Assembly (NCBI GenBank): GCA_009840005.1
Contig: VXOR01000106.1
Span: 39,637-103,636 of the forward strand
DNA from: Gemmatimonadota bacterium
GTDB taxonomy: Bacteria > Latescibacterota > UBA2968 > UBA8231
Direction of reading: 5' to 3'
Length of the DNA stretch: 64,000 bases
The notes under the pieces were generated by a model. The model made no database searches, was not told where the DNA came from, and saw only the letters and a list, made by a program, of their open reading frames with translations. The position numbers were made by a program, and so were the translations under genes. Shown here in pieces: positions 55,859-64,000 of this stretch; within the stretch, counting starts at the first letter, position 1; each line of letters opens with the position of its first letter.

Positions 55859-57997
55859 ATGTTTAATCTGCGTTTCAGGTTAGTCGTCTTGGCTGCCATC
55901 TGCATCGCGAATCAACTGTCGCTGTCTTTTCTAGACCGTGCGGTTGCGCAGGATGATTCTGACAGGATTTATCAACTTGAAGAGACTGTTGTCACTGCGG
56001 AGCGGCTGGAAAACTCGCTTTTTGCATCTACTGCTGCGGTGTCGGTGCGTACTAGCGCTGAGATGGAGTTCCTGCCACTGAAAAATCTCGCCGCTGCGCT
56101 GGAGACTTTTCCGGGGATTTCGTTTTTGCACCGCGATGGGCTGGGGCGAGACCCGTTGGCAACGCTGCGCGGTTTTTACGGTGGCGGCGAAGCAGAATAT
56201 CTGCTGGTTCTGATCGATGGGAGGCCGATCAATGAGCTTGAGAAAGGGTTGATGAATTGGAGTGCCATTCCGCTTGCGAGTATTAGCTCAATTGAATTTC
56301 TGCGCGGGGGCGCGTCTTCGCTGTACGGCGATGCTGCGATTGGTGGCGTTGTCAACGTGGTCACTGCTGGCGAGCAGGCACCTCTGACGCAGATTTCAGC
56401 AACGGGTGGCAACTTTGGGTCACTTGGTGCACAGGCGCGAACGAGCGGCCTTTGGCATGGGCGCGAGTATGTGGCATTCGGATCGGGGGAGCGGCACATT
56501 GGGTTTCGAGAGCATGCTGACCGCGCGGCAGAAAACCTTGGAGGTTCCCTCACGTTGCTGCAAAAACCCAACGGTTCGCTTGTGGTTTCAACAACGCATC
56601 ACTTCCAGCAATTTGATGAACCCGGCCCGTTGACTGGCGCTGAGTTAGATGACGACCGCTCCCAATCGACGCCGTTCTATAAGTTTGACCATACGACCGA
56701 CCGAACGCATCGGGCGGCGATAACAGGTGATTATAATCTTCGCGATAGGATCGAATTCTCCGGTGCGGTTTCCGGCGAGATCCGCGATTCTGATGCGGTC
56801 AGGACGCTGCAACTGAGCCCTGAATTTGCCGACACCAAGAATCGCTTACTTACGGCCTCGCGCCTCACGAGTTCGCTGCAACTGACGTTTGACCAACTAG
56901 GGCTTCTTCACAAAGATCGCCTCAGTCTTGGTATTGATGCGGGCGTGCATTCGCTTTCGTCCGAGTATTATCAGTTCCTTCTTGGCGGACTGGCTGACTA
57001 TAGTGAGATGAGTTCCATTGCGCGCGGTGCATTGGAGGAAAAGGGCGCTAGCACTCGGCGCTCGGCTGCAGGATTCCTGCAGTACGAGCTTACGCCGATG
57101 CAAACACTGCGCGTCGTCTTGGGAGTGCGCGCCGATGTAATTCGCGATCAGTTTATCCCTAAATCGCCGAGTGAAGGGGAGAAACAATCAACGACCCATG
57201 CGGAGTTAAGTCCAAAGGCGGGAGCGAATTTTCGTTATGTAAAAACAGAGCGGCATGTCGGCAACCTGTACGCCAACGTTGCGCGATCGTTCAAAGCTCC
57301 AACACTGGATCAGCTCTATGACCAGCGTTCAATTATCTTTGAGATCCCGCCAAATCCTCCGTTCAAAGTCTTGCTTTCAAGTGGCGATTTAAATCCGCAG
57401 TTTGGGACATCTGCCGAGGTGGGAGGTTATCATCGCGCGGTGCTGTCTCCGAATCTCCTGTACGGCGAACTTTCGCTTGCGGCTTATAGCATGGACATGG
57501 AGAATGAGTTGGATTTTGACCTTCAGCAGCTCAAGTATGTGAATATCGGCAAAAGCCGCCATCAGGGGATTGAAACGGGTCTCAGGTTTACGGTGAAGCA
57601 GAACCTAAATTTGTTTGTCAATTACACCCACCAATCGGCTAAATCTCAAATTGGCGAGTATGCTGGCAAATTCCTGAAGGCCATCCCACGCGATGTGATC
57701 TACGGAGGCGTCAATGCTGCTCATAAATCCGGCTTGGGTGGGAGCATCGTCATTAAATCTGCGAACCGCATTTTTCTTGATGACGCGAATGCGATTACGC
57801 TGCCCAACTATAGCACTGTGGATGTTCGGCTCAAATATCAAATGGGTCTAGTTGCAGCTACGCTTGATGTATTCAATATCTTTGATCGATCCTACAGTAC
57901 AACGGGGTACCCCGACACATCGGGAAGTGGACATAGCTACTTCTATCCAGCCGCTGGACGACATGCACGCTTTGGTTTTCAACTCACATTGAAGTAG
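55859..57997 (+). CDS. TonB-dependent receptor (BtuB/hemin-type)
   Basis: Predicted 712 residues; signal peptide from MFNLRFRLVVLAAICIANQL; TonB box-like EETVVTAERL; plug with LKNLAAALETFPGISFLHRD, LLVLIDGRPINELEKG and SIEFLRGGASSLYGDAAIGG; C-terminal barrel ending in RHARFGFQLTLK. The plug motif resembles BtuB, heme or colicin receptors rather than siderophore receptors. Transcribed opposite to the ADH/ALDH pair; the 96-bp divergent gap would hold both promoters. With cbiZ/cbiB in the window a corrinoid ligand is possible, a heme-like or carbohydrate ligand equally so. Its GC is slightly lower than that of the operon across the gap. Confidence 0.9.
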   Translation: MFNLRFRLVVLAAICIANQLSLSFLDRAVAQDDSDRIYQLEETVVTAERLENSLFASTAAVSVRTSAEMEFLPLKNLAAALETFPGISFLHRDGLGRDPLATLRGFYGGGEAEYLLVLIDGRPINELEKGLMNWSAIPLASISSIEFLRGGASSLYGDAAIGGVVNVVTAGEQAPLTQISATGGNFGSLGAQARTSGLWHGREYVAFGSGERHIGFREHADRAAENLGGSLTLLQKPNGSLVVSTTHHFQQFDEPGPLTGAELDDDRSQSTPFYKFDHTTDRTHRAAITGDYNLRDRIEFSGAVSGEIRDSDAVRTLQLSPEFADTKNRLLTASRLTSSLQLTFDQLGLLHKDRLSLGIDAGVHSLSSEYYQFLLGGLADYSEMSSIARGALEEKGASTRRSAAGFLQYELTPMQTLRVVLGVRADVIRDQFIPKSPSEGEKQSTTHAELSPKAGANFRYVKTERHVGNLYANVARSFKAPTLDQLYDQRSIIFEIPPNPPFKVLLSSGDLNPQFGTSAEVGGYHRAVLSPNLLYGELSLAAYSMDMENELDFDLQQLKYVNIGKSRHQGIETGLRFTVKQNLNLFVNYTHQSAKSQIGEYAGKFLKAIPRDVIYGGVNAAHKSGLGGSIVIKSANRIFLDDANAITLPNYSTVDVRLKYQMGLVAATLDVFNIFDRSYSTTGYPDTSGSGHSYFYPAAGRHARFGFQLTLK

Positions 57998-58007
57998 CTA
58001 TTGCCGA

Positions 58008-58385
58008 ATGAAAACTAAACTCATCCTCTTCTATGGCCCGGGATCTGGATCTGGAAAGTCTACACTTTCCCGTCATATCCATGATGTGTTACAGCAAAGG
58101 GGCGTAAAGACCAAATATGTTGCTGAAAGCGATGTCCTTCACTTGGATGCATTTGCTCCTTACGTGGAGGAGGTCAAGAAGAACAATCCAGGCGATGTTG
58201 AGGTGTTACTTTTGTCGTGCGAGCGCTTTATCGATGCATGCAATCAATCCGACCAAGTGTTCCGTTCTTCCATGCACTGACTGGCTTGTTACTGCCCAGT
58301 GTACAAGACAGCAAGTCAGACAGTTCAATAACCAGCTCAACCGGCTCATGACAAAGCTAAATCCAATCCAGATTTTTTTGACAGG
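58008..58385 (+). pseudogene. P-loop kinase-like gene, frameshifted and cut by an IS element
   Basis: Begins 10 bp after the TonB receptor stop. Frame 1 encodes LILFYGPGSGSGKSTLSRHI (Walker A GPGSGSGKST) to about residue 88, then a stop at 58280. The likely continuation lies in another frame (LPCTDWLVTAQCTRQQVRQF, NNQLNRLMTKLNPIQIFLTG), so one base was gained or lost near 58250-58275. That second part is then terminated by the insertion sequence starting at 58386. The family is small P-loop nucleotide or nucleoside kinase-like proteins; the gene is dead in this strain. Confidence 0.7.
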
Positions 58386-59588
58386 TGCACACTACACGAC
58401 ATTATGGGTATTGAAGGCTGGTGCTGGGTTGCTCAATAGCCGTAGGCACTGGTTGAAGGTGGCGGCTTGCTGGTGAATATTGAGTAGGATATACTGGAGA
58501 TAATCAGCCCCATAGCGAAAGAAACTGTAGGCTTTGTAGCCATGGTTTTTCATTTTTAAGGGTTTGTGCTGCGCCCTCCATACGCCGACGAGAAAAGCCC
58601 AAGCAAACGTTAGAGCTAATAAGGCGACCATCTTTTCAATGCGTTCGGTTCGATTCAAATGGGTGCTTTCAAAATCAAAGCCTCGGGCCTTGAAGGCGGC
58701 GAAGAGACACTCAATAGCCCAGCGTTGGCGATAGTGGTCCAGGGCCCACCGGCCGGGTTGGGTGCTGACGACCAACAGATACTCGGTGGCCAGCCGCATC
58801 CCCGACAGGTAGAGGCTATGGCCATAGACCACCCGGGGCTTGCGCAGGATACGCACTTGGTCTACGGCCAAGTCCGAAACGAGCCGACGGACGGGGTACT
58901 GGCGTGGGGCATCCGACCCTACCAAGGCGTTTTCGCGAATGCGGATAGCGAAGCCGATACGCTGCTTTTTGAGCCAACTAAACCACGGCTGCCCAATAAA
59001 TTCGCGGTCTGCGACCAACGCTTGGATCTGCGCGGCGGGCACCACTTCAAGCACCCGTTCCATCAAGGCGATCCGCTCCGCGGTATGGGAGTTGCCTTGT
59101 TTGGGAAGCACCGTCCAAAAAAGCGGGAAGGCCACCCCCCGATGCACCAACCCGACCAACAGTATATTGATCGGCAACCGACCAAAGTGCCACAGCGTCC
59201 GATCCATCGTTATCACCCACTGCCGCTGCGCCGGCAACAGGTGCAGCATCACCTGAGCCATCAAGACATAGTCCAACTCAAAGGTGGCCAAAAAGCGTTG
59301 AACACGCCGATAGTTGGATGCCGGAGCCGCGTGGCCATTCAGCCCGTGGGCGATCCGGGTCAGATTGACGGTCATCACCCGCAGCAACGATAAAATGAAC
59401 GCACTGAGAAACCACACGCGGCGTTTATGCCAAGGCAAATACGCTTGCAACACCGCTTGTAAATCCGTAGTTTGGCTCAACATAGACCTGTGCTCCTAGC
59501 CAAAGGGTTTATCGGGATTGGATACCCTAAACATAAGCCCTTAACCTACGGAGGGCAGGTCTTTTTGGGTTTTGTCGTGTAGTGTGCA
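58386..59588 (-). mobile_element. Insertion sequence, IS4 family (about 1.2 kb)
   Basis: Ends are exact 16-bp terminal inverted repeats: tgcacactacacgaca at 58386-58401 and its reverse complement at 59573-59588. The element contains one transposase gene on the minus strand whose stop codon lies inside the left repeat. No convincing flanking target duplication was found (left flank ...gacagg, right flank agtacc...). It truncates the P-loop gene on its left. The element looks intact and potentially mobile. Confidence 0.88.
58392..59483 (-). CDS. IS4-family DDE transposase
   Basis: Predicted 363 residues. DDE catalytic residues: Asp in VITMDRTLWHFG (about 96), Asp in ALVADREFIGQPW (about 161) and Glu in the YREK-type signature YRQRWAIECLFAAFKARGFD (Y-x2-R-x3-E-x6-K, about 260). 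Length is usual for compact IS4-family members. The frame is complete, so it should be active. Upstream, 59484-59572 is the leader with no clear promoter assigned. Confidence 0.92.
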   Translation of the reverse strand: MLSQTTDLQAVLQAYLPWHKRRVWFLSAFILSLLRVMTVNLTRIAHGLNGHAAPASNYRRVQRFLATFELDYVLMAQVMLHLLPAQRQWVITMDRTLWHFGRLPINILLVGLVHRGVAFPLFWTVLPKQGNSHTAERIALMERVLEVVPAAQIQALVADREFIGQPWFSWLKKQRIGFAIRIRENALVGSDAPRQYPVRRLVSDLAVDQVRILRKPRVVYGHSLYLSGMRLATEYLLVVSTQPGRWALDHYRQRWAIECLFAAFKARGFDFESTHLNRTERIEKMVALLALTFAWAFLVGVWRAQHKPLKMKNHGYKAYSFFRYGADYLQYILLNIHQQAATFNQCLRLLSNPAPAFNTHNVV

Positions 59589-59774
59589 AGTACCCTCATA
59601 CATACCAGCAGTCCCGTAGGGGAGCCACAGGAACCACCCTCCCCTTGGGAGAGTCTGCACAAGGACTAAAACCCACCGGCGAGCAAACTTTCTTGGAAGT
59701 CGGCAAGCCAAGCAGACGATCCGGTGGAGGCCATCCCTGCACGGTCATCACTCGTAAAAAGAGGGCATCAACCG
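59589..59774 (+). other. Possible structured leader RNA between IS and secreted-protein gene
   Basis: Not recognisably protein-coding. It holds complementary segments in the order A-B-A'-B': gtctgc (59653), ccaccgg (59673), gcagac (59712), ccggtgg (59721), plus ccctccccttgggag. Interleaved pairs of this kind can form a pseudoknot. No known riboswitch or ribozyme class is recognised; it may instead be the remains of another mobile element. Confidence 0.3.
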
Positions 59775-62564
59775 ATGAAAAGTCCCATTCTTCCGCTCGT
59801 CTTTTTTCCGTTGTTCAGTCTATTCCTCTCGTTGACGACCGTCAGCCATGCTTCTCCTTGGTCGGATGAGGTGCCTTTCTGTTTGCCCTTCGATTACGAG
59901 CGGGAACGCGGCACTGCCTACGCTGCTGGCAAGCCGACTGGTCTGGACGTTGGCGAACCCCGCACGGTGCGGATGATTTACTTCTTGCCCAACGACCGCC
60001 CGTTTCGCGCGTCCGTGATCGATTCGATGAAAGCGACGATTGGCCAAGTTCAGACCTTTTATGCCGAGCAGATGCAGGCGCATGGCCATGGGAACAAAAC
60101 CTTCCGCTTTGAAACCGACGCCAAAGGCGAACCGCTCGTTCACCGTGTGGATGGTCAATACCCGCAAATCCACTATTTTGGCAACACAGTCGGTACTGTG
60201 CTCGACGAGGTTGAACAGGCATTTAGTATCAACGAAGACATTTACCTCATTGTTGCTGACATTAGTTGGATAGCCGGTATCGGTGTAGGAGGTTCGAGGG
60301 CGGGTGGGGTAGGTGGGGGTTGGCGAAATGGAGGATTCGCCTTAGTTCCGAGCGAAACCATCTTAGTCCCAAGCGAACGTGGTTGGATCGTAGTTGCACA
60401 TGAGCTTGGCCATTCCTTCGGATTGCAGCACGACTTCCGCGATGATGCATACATCATGTCGTACGGCCGTCGACCGAACTCTCTATCCATGTGCAATGCC
60501 GAATTTTTGGCCGTGCATCCTTACTTCAATCCCAATGTCAATGAAGCAAAGAGCCGGCCGCCAACCATCGAACTCATTTCGCCGCTGACCTATCCGACAG
60601 ATGCCAAGAGTGTCCAGGTCCAACTCAAAGTCAGGGGCTTATGGGGGCTTCATCAGGCGATCCTGTTCGCTCAAACAATACCACCACATTTCGCTGCTGG
60701 ATCTCCTGAAGTAAAGGCGTGGCGTGGACTTGCGGGAGAAAAAGAAGCCGTCGTTACATTCGATTACGATGGTGTCATTCCCTCTGCCGTAAGCGCGAGT
60801 CTTTCCGAGCCTATTGTACATCCGATTTCTGTATATATAGTTGATACTAAAGGAAATTTTACTCGGAAATTTTTTTCGCTATGGGATGTCGCGACGGTGA
60901 GCAGCGATATTGCCACGCTCGAGCATACGGCTGGGGTCAGTTCGGTGTCGTTTTCTCCCGACGGCACCCTGCTCGCTGCTGGAGCAAGTAACGGCGTAAC
61001 CTTCGTGTGGGACATCGACACCGGAAAAATGGTCGAGTCACTAACGGGGCATAGCGGCATTATTTCGCTTTCGTTTTCCCCGGACGGCACCTTGCTCGCT
61101 GCGGGTTCATTCGACAGTAGAGTCTTCGTATGGGATGTCAACACCGGAGAAAATGTTGAGACGCTAGCTGGGCACACAGATGGAGCCCGTTCGGTATCAT
61201 TTTCCCCTGATGGTACATTGCTGGCTGCTGGGGCAGGGGACGGCACAGTCAAGGTATGGGATGTCGAAACTGGAGAAAAGGTCAAAACGCTGGTTGGGCA
61301 TACGGATTGGGTCGAATCGGTGATCTTTGCGCCCGATGGATCGCTGATCGCTTCGGCCTCATCCGACGGCACAGTCAAGGTATGGGACGTCGCCACTGGC
61401 GAAATGGTTGAGACGCTAGTTGAGCATCCGGGCTGGTGGGTCCACGCAGTGGTCTTTGCGCCCGACGGCACCCTACTGACTTTCGACCCACTCGAAGGCA
61501 CGGTTCGCGTATGGGATGTCGAAACCGGAGGAAAGGTCAAAACGCGGGGTAGATTTACAGAGTGGAGCTCTTCAATGACCTTTTCTCCCGACGGGTCGCT
61601 GATCGCTTCGAATTCATACGACGGCGCAATCAAGATATGGGACATCGCCACCGGTGGAAGGGTCGAGACACTAGTTGGGCATACGGATTGGATTTCTTCG
61701 GTGGCCTTTTCTCCAGACGGGTCGCTGATCGCTTCGGCTTCATACGACGGCACAGTCAAGGTATGGGATATACCTGAGTGGACACAGCCCCGTCCGCAGA
61801 CGATCGTGAAAATCTCAGGCGATGATCAGCAAGGGACGGCTAACGAGCCATTAGCCAATCCGTTGATCGTCGAAGTCAGAGATCAACACGGTGCTCCCCT
61901 ACAAGGTATTCAGGTCACATTCACTGTTACCCGAGGCGATGGAAGGCTAACGATTGACAATACAACCACCGATACCAACGGCCGAGCACAGAGTGGGCTC
62001 ACACTGGGTCCAGATCCGGGAACCAACATAGTTCTGGTTTCCGTCGAGAGGCTTGTTCCAGAAATCTTTAATGCGTTAGGAAGACCCCCTATCGCCACGC
62101 TTATCAATGATACACTCACCGACTTTTCCCTGTTCGCCGATGCCTTCGGCAGCAGCGACCTCCGCTTTGATCTGGACGCCAACGGCACGGTGGATTTCGC
62201 CGACTTCTTCCTCTTCGCCGAGGCGGCTAACGAGTCGGAGCGAGACCAACTCTTCGCGCTGGCAAAGGAGCTAATCGGCCTGCCGGAAAGCGCACAATTG
62301 TATCAGAACGCACCCAATCCATTCAACAGCCAGACCGTGTTCTCCTACTTTCTGCTCACCCCCGGTCCGACGCGCTTAGAGGTGTTCGCGCTAACCGGAC
62401 AACGAGTCGCGGTCTTGAGCACGGGGCAGCAGCAAGCGGGTCGCCACCGGCTAGCTTGGGATGGCCGCGACAGCGAGGGCCGCCCGTTAGCCAGCGGCGT
62501 CTATCTGTATCGGCTGGTGTCGGCCGAGGGCGTTTTGACGCGCAAGCTCATCCTACTGAGGTAA
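59775..62564 (+). CDS. Secreted metalloprotease-like/WD40/Big/dockerin-like fusion with type IX-like C-terminus
   Basis: Predicted 929 residues from ATG 59775 (signal: ILPLVFFPLFSLFLSLTTVS); the frame upstream of it is leader sequence. Domains in order: a zincin-like region with VVAHELGHSFGLQHDF (HELGHSFGLQH, about 205-215), a beta-rich linker, eight or so WD40 repeats (about 390-675; SPDGTLLAAG and VKVWDVETGE units), a Big-1/invasin-like domain (about 680-770; NPLIVEVRDQHGAPLQGIQV), a dockerin-like calcium site (about 790-815; RFDLDANGTVDFADFFLFAE), and a FlgD-Ig/type IX sorting tail (ASGVYLYRLVSAEGVLTRKL). The HELGH motif gives a plausible extracellular protease. Poribacteria-like proteins have the same order of late domains. 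Probably surface-attached. Confidence 0.85.
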   Translation: MKSPILPLVFFPLFSLFLSLTTVSHASPWSDEVPFCLPFDYERERGTAYAAGKPTGLDVGEPRTVRMIYFLPNDRPFRASVIDSMKATIGQVQTFYAEQMQAHGHGNKTFRFETDAKGEPLVHRVDGQYPQIHYFGNTVGTVLDEVEQAFSINEDIYLIVADISWIAGIGVGGSRAGGVGGGWRNGGFALVPSETILVPSERGWIVVAHELGHSFGLQHDFRDDAYIMSYGRRPNSLSMCNAEFLAVHPYFNPNVNEAKSRPPTIELISPLTYPTDAKSVQVQLKVRGLWGLHQAILFAQTIPPHFAAGSPEVKAWRGLAGEKEAVVTFDYDGVIPSAVSASLSEPIVHPISVYIVDTKGNFTRKFFSLWDVATVSSDIATLEHTAGVSSVSFSPDGTLLAAGASNGVTFVWDIDTGKMVESLTGHSGIISLSFSPDGTLLAAGSFDSRVFVWDVNTGENVETLAGHTDGARSVSFSPDGTLLAAGAGDGTVKVWDVETGEKVKTLVGHTDWVESVIFAPDGSLIASASSDGTVKVWDVATGEMVETLVEHPGWWVHAVVFAPDGTLLTFDPLEGTVRVWDVETGGKVKTRGRFTEWSSSMTFSPDGSLIASNSYDGAIKIWDIATGGRVETLVGHTDWISSVAFSPDGSLIASASYDGTVKVWDIPEWTQPRPQTIVKISGDDQQGTANEPLANPLIVEVRDQHGAPLQGIQVTFTVTRGDGRLTIDNTTTDTNGRAQSGLTLGPDPGTNIVLVSVERLVPEIFNALGRPPIATLINDTLTDFSLFADAFGSSDLRFDLDANGTVDFADFFLFAEAANESERDQLFALAKELIGLPESAQLYQNAPNPFNSQTVFSYFLLTPGPTRLEVFALTGQRVAVLSTGQQQAGRHRLAWDGRDSEGRPLASGVYLYRLVSAEGVLTRKLILLR

Positions 62565-62642
62565 CGACACCAAGCGCATTGGGCCTTTTTGGAATACCTT
62601 CTTCACGCTCCGTGCTTCTTTGGGGTAACGAGGGCTTTGTAT

Positions 62643-63095
62643 TCATTGTGCGCGGCCAACAATGTCTGTGGCCACCATTTTCGCGGCCTTGCCTATAGCT
62701 TTGTCTCGCTCGTCGTCGGCTTCATACGTTCCCCGCCCTACCGACTCGTATTGCCTTAGCAGCACCGCCCCCTCGAAGGATTTTATCTCGACGGAGACCG
62801 CCATAGAAAACTGGTATTGACCCAGTAACCTATCCCAGTGGATGCGATCATCAACGGAGAGGATGTCCAGCAAGAGGATGGCGTCGGCCCCTCCCTCGTC
62901 GGCCAAGCGCAACTGCCCGTCCTCTCGGAATGCCACGACCGTGGCTTGTATCAGGCTATCGGCAGCGGCGTATTCGGCTGTCTGGTTGCCCACAAAGGGG
63001 ATGGCGATGGTGTCAATGCCGCCGCCTAAGATGCCTCTGTAGGGTCCGTGGTAGCAGCCAGTGGCCAAAAAGAGAGCTAGCAGAAGTCTTGCCAT
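62643..63095 (-). CDS. lptE: LptE-family LPS-assembly lipoprotein
   Basis: Predicted 150 residues from ATG 63095, giving a lipoprotein signal MARLLLALFLATGC with Cys14 as the lipidation site; the longer frame would hide it. The body matches LptE/RlpB: GILGGGIDTIAIPFVGNQTA, then a helix DSLIQATVVAFREDGQLRLA and VSVEIKSFEGAVLLRQYESV. LptE plugs the LptD barrel and helps deliver lipopolysaccharide to the outer leaflet. A ribosome site (ggagac) precedes the start. No lptD is nearby. Length is typical. Confidence 0.85.
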   Translation of the reverse strand: MARLLLALFLATGCYHGPYRGILGGGIDTIAIPFVGNQTAEYAAADSLIQATVVAFREDGQLRLADEGGADAILLLDILSVDDRIHWDRLLGQYQFSMAVSVEIKSFEGAVLLRQYESVGRGTYEADDERDKAIGKAAKMVATDIVGRAQ

Positions 63096-63130
63096 GGGAG
63101 GTCTCCTTCTCACAGTAATACCATCTGGCG

Positions 63131-63412
63131 ATGTATTACTTAAACACCGCCAGCGGTGCAGGGTGTTACTGTGCAGTGGATTTTTGTCGCCAATCCCTCC
63201 GCGATAACGGCGACCGGCAGCCAGCAGCCGTCGAGAAGGCAACGACGTTTCAATACCACTGGACGGTTGCCGACCACGTGCAAGCCGCCATCGACGGCGA
63301 CTGCCGCATCGTCGAGGTCGTCGAATACGGAGAGCAAATCGAGGACGAACCGCGGCTAAAGAAAATGCCCGCGCATTTGTTGATCATCGGGCGGAAGGAA
63401 GGGAGCACGTAG
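63131..63412 (+). pseudogene. C-terminal fragment, probably of a SAM-dependent methyltransferase
   Basis: Only the last ~60 codons look meaningful: YHWTVADHVQAAIDGDCRIV, EVVEYGEQIED, KKMPAHLLIIGRKEGS. This is the shape of the final strands of class I methyltransferases (HW-x-x-DH-x-x-A ... P-H-LL-x-x-GRK). The preceding codons are unlike any family start and no S-adenosylmethionine motif is present, so it is a 5'-deleted remnant. Assignment tentative. Confidence 0.4.
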
Positions 63413-63452
63413 GGCTAGTAGGGCAAGCTCAAAAATGAATTACACCTAAATT

Positions 63453-63960
63453 TTATGCAATAATTTCTCTTCCGACATTTTGGATTGATTTTATGTTGGG
63501 AGTGCTCGGATTATAGACCCATTGATTGTCAAACACCTCTTGTAGCTTTTTGCTTAAGAACAGGTTTCCTATAGATAAAGAATAAAAACGATTCTTACTT
63601 TTTTGGGCATTCGATATTTTTTCATAAAGCGATTCAGACAAAGAACCCATAATAAAATCTGAAATTATAAGAAGATCAGACTGTTTATATTTTTCCTTAG
63701 ACATCATCTCAAGAGCATATTCAAACGCAGGAATTGCATCCGTTCCACCATGAAAAGAGCGTTGTAAAAATTCAATCGCTTTTGCGATGCCAATTTTTAC
63801 TGATAAATCTAATGTTTCTATACTTGTTGAAAAATTAATTAAAAGGCAATCTCGCTTCTGCGATACTGCACGAGTGGCTATGGATAAGGTGACGGCCTTA
63901 GCTATGGTTTCAGGTGAGCCTTGCATAGAACTACTGGTATCAATACAAGGAATCTCTGAT
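63453..63960 (-). pseudogene. VWA-domain protein fragment, N-terminus missing
   Basis: The open frame begins after TAA at 63963-63961 and starts SEIPCIDTSSSMQGSPETIA, the MIDAS strand D-T-S-S-S of a von Willebrand A domain; then LLINFSTSIETLDL, GGTDAIPAFEYALEMM and SDLLIISDFIMG. It resembles the C-terminal VWA part of ViaA-like proteins. A real gene would have a long helical N-terminal region; here the sequence immediately upstream (63961-64000) is G/T-rich and low in complexity, so the gene is truncated. The region is markedly AT-richer than the rest of the window, suggesting separate origin. Confidence 0.65.
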
Positions 63961-64000
63961 TAAGTGTTTTGTTGCCCTTTTTTGTTGGTTGTTTTGTTTT

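Noticed and set aside
58659..59393. A 244-residue plus-strand frame inside the IS
   Set aside because: Antisense to a clear DDE transposase with intact catalytic residues.

Overview
The window comes from a Gram-negative bacterium of moderately high GC. Outer-membrane biogenesis genes (LptE-like lipoprotein, two-parvulin lipoprotein isomerase, two TonB receptors) show the double membrane. Two proteins end in a FlgD/type IX-secretion-like C-terminal signal (a complete one at 59775-62564 and a decayed one at 34544-34763), which points to the FCB side of the tree. Enolase-superfamily genes, many PQQ-like beta-propellers, a DUF6785 membrane protein and WD40/Big/dockerin fusions resemble uncultivated, often sponge-associated lineages such as Latescibacterota or Poribacteria. 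That placement is inference from gene content. No rRNA, tRNA or CRISPR array was seen.

Layout. 1-11.7 kb: end of a large envelope protein, parvulin lipoprotein, a two-gene HEPN-type module with an in-frame amber stop, an enolase-superfamily enzyme, a CBM9/PKD secreted protein, and a coupled pair (GT-C-like membrane protein with TPRs, and SGNH hydrolase with TPRs). 11.7-20.4 kb: a defence and gene-debris island with a solitary beta-class DNA methyltransferase, a truncated MmeI-like enzyme, an unknown two-gene small module, HigBA, chimeric remnants, a DUF6785 membrane protein and an N4/N6 methyltransferase plus HNH nuclease pair. 20.4-24.5 kb: cobinamide salvage (CbiZ, CbiB), BrnTA, a propeller protein. 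24.5-29.6 kb: a LolCDE/MacB-type ABC exporter, thioesterase and EamA-like protein. 29.6-38.2 kb: second HigBA, a compact PurA-family enzyme divergent from a LysR regulator, DUF5615/DUF433, AAA-DUF4143, Fic and AAA/PD-(D/E)XK genes. 38.2-43 kb: glycosyltransferase, SSS symporter with DUF3311 partner, halogenase-like flavoprotein and small proteins. 43.3-58 kb: one long tightly coupled minus-strand operon (radical SAM, three propellers, TonB receptor, CoA ligase), preceded by another propeller, Fe-ADH and an acylating-type ALDH, then a second TonB receptor on the plus strand. 58-64 kb: broken P-loop gene, an intact IS4-family element, a secreted metalloprotease/WD40/Big/dockerin fusion, LptE and AT-richer remnants.

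The most striking signal is a family of short palindromic elements (about 26-76 bp) lying inside six protein-coding genes, always in a frame without stops. They add peptides such as SAELRTSASSV...ESSKP. Comparison with tandem paralogues and with well-known families (LolD, PaaK) indicates that these peptides are extra insertions, analogous to Rickettsia palindromic elements. A second strong candidate for new biology is the operon at 43.3-51.9 kb, with its neighbouring acyl-CoA/aldehyde/alcohol enzymes. A third is the compact PurA homologue that shares features with PurZ-type enzymes.
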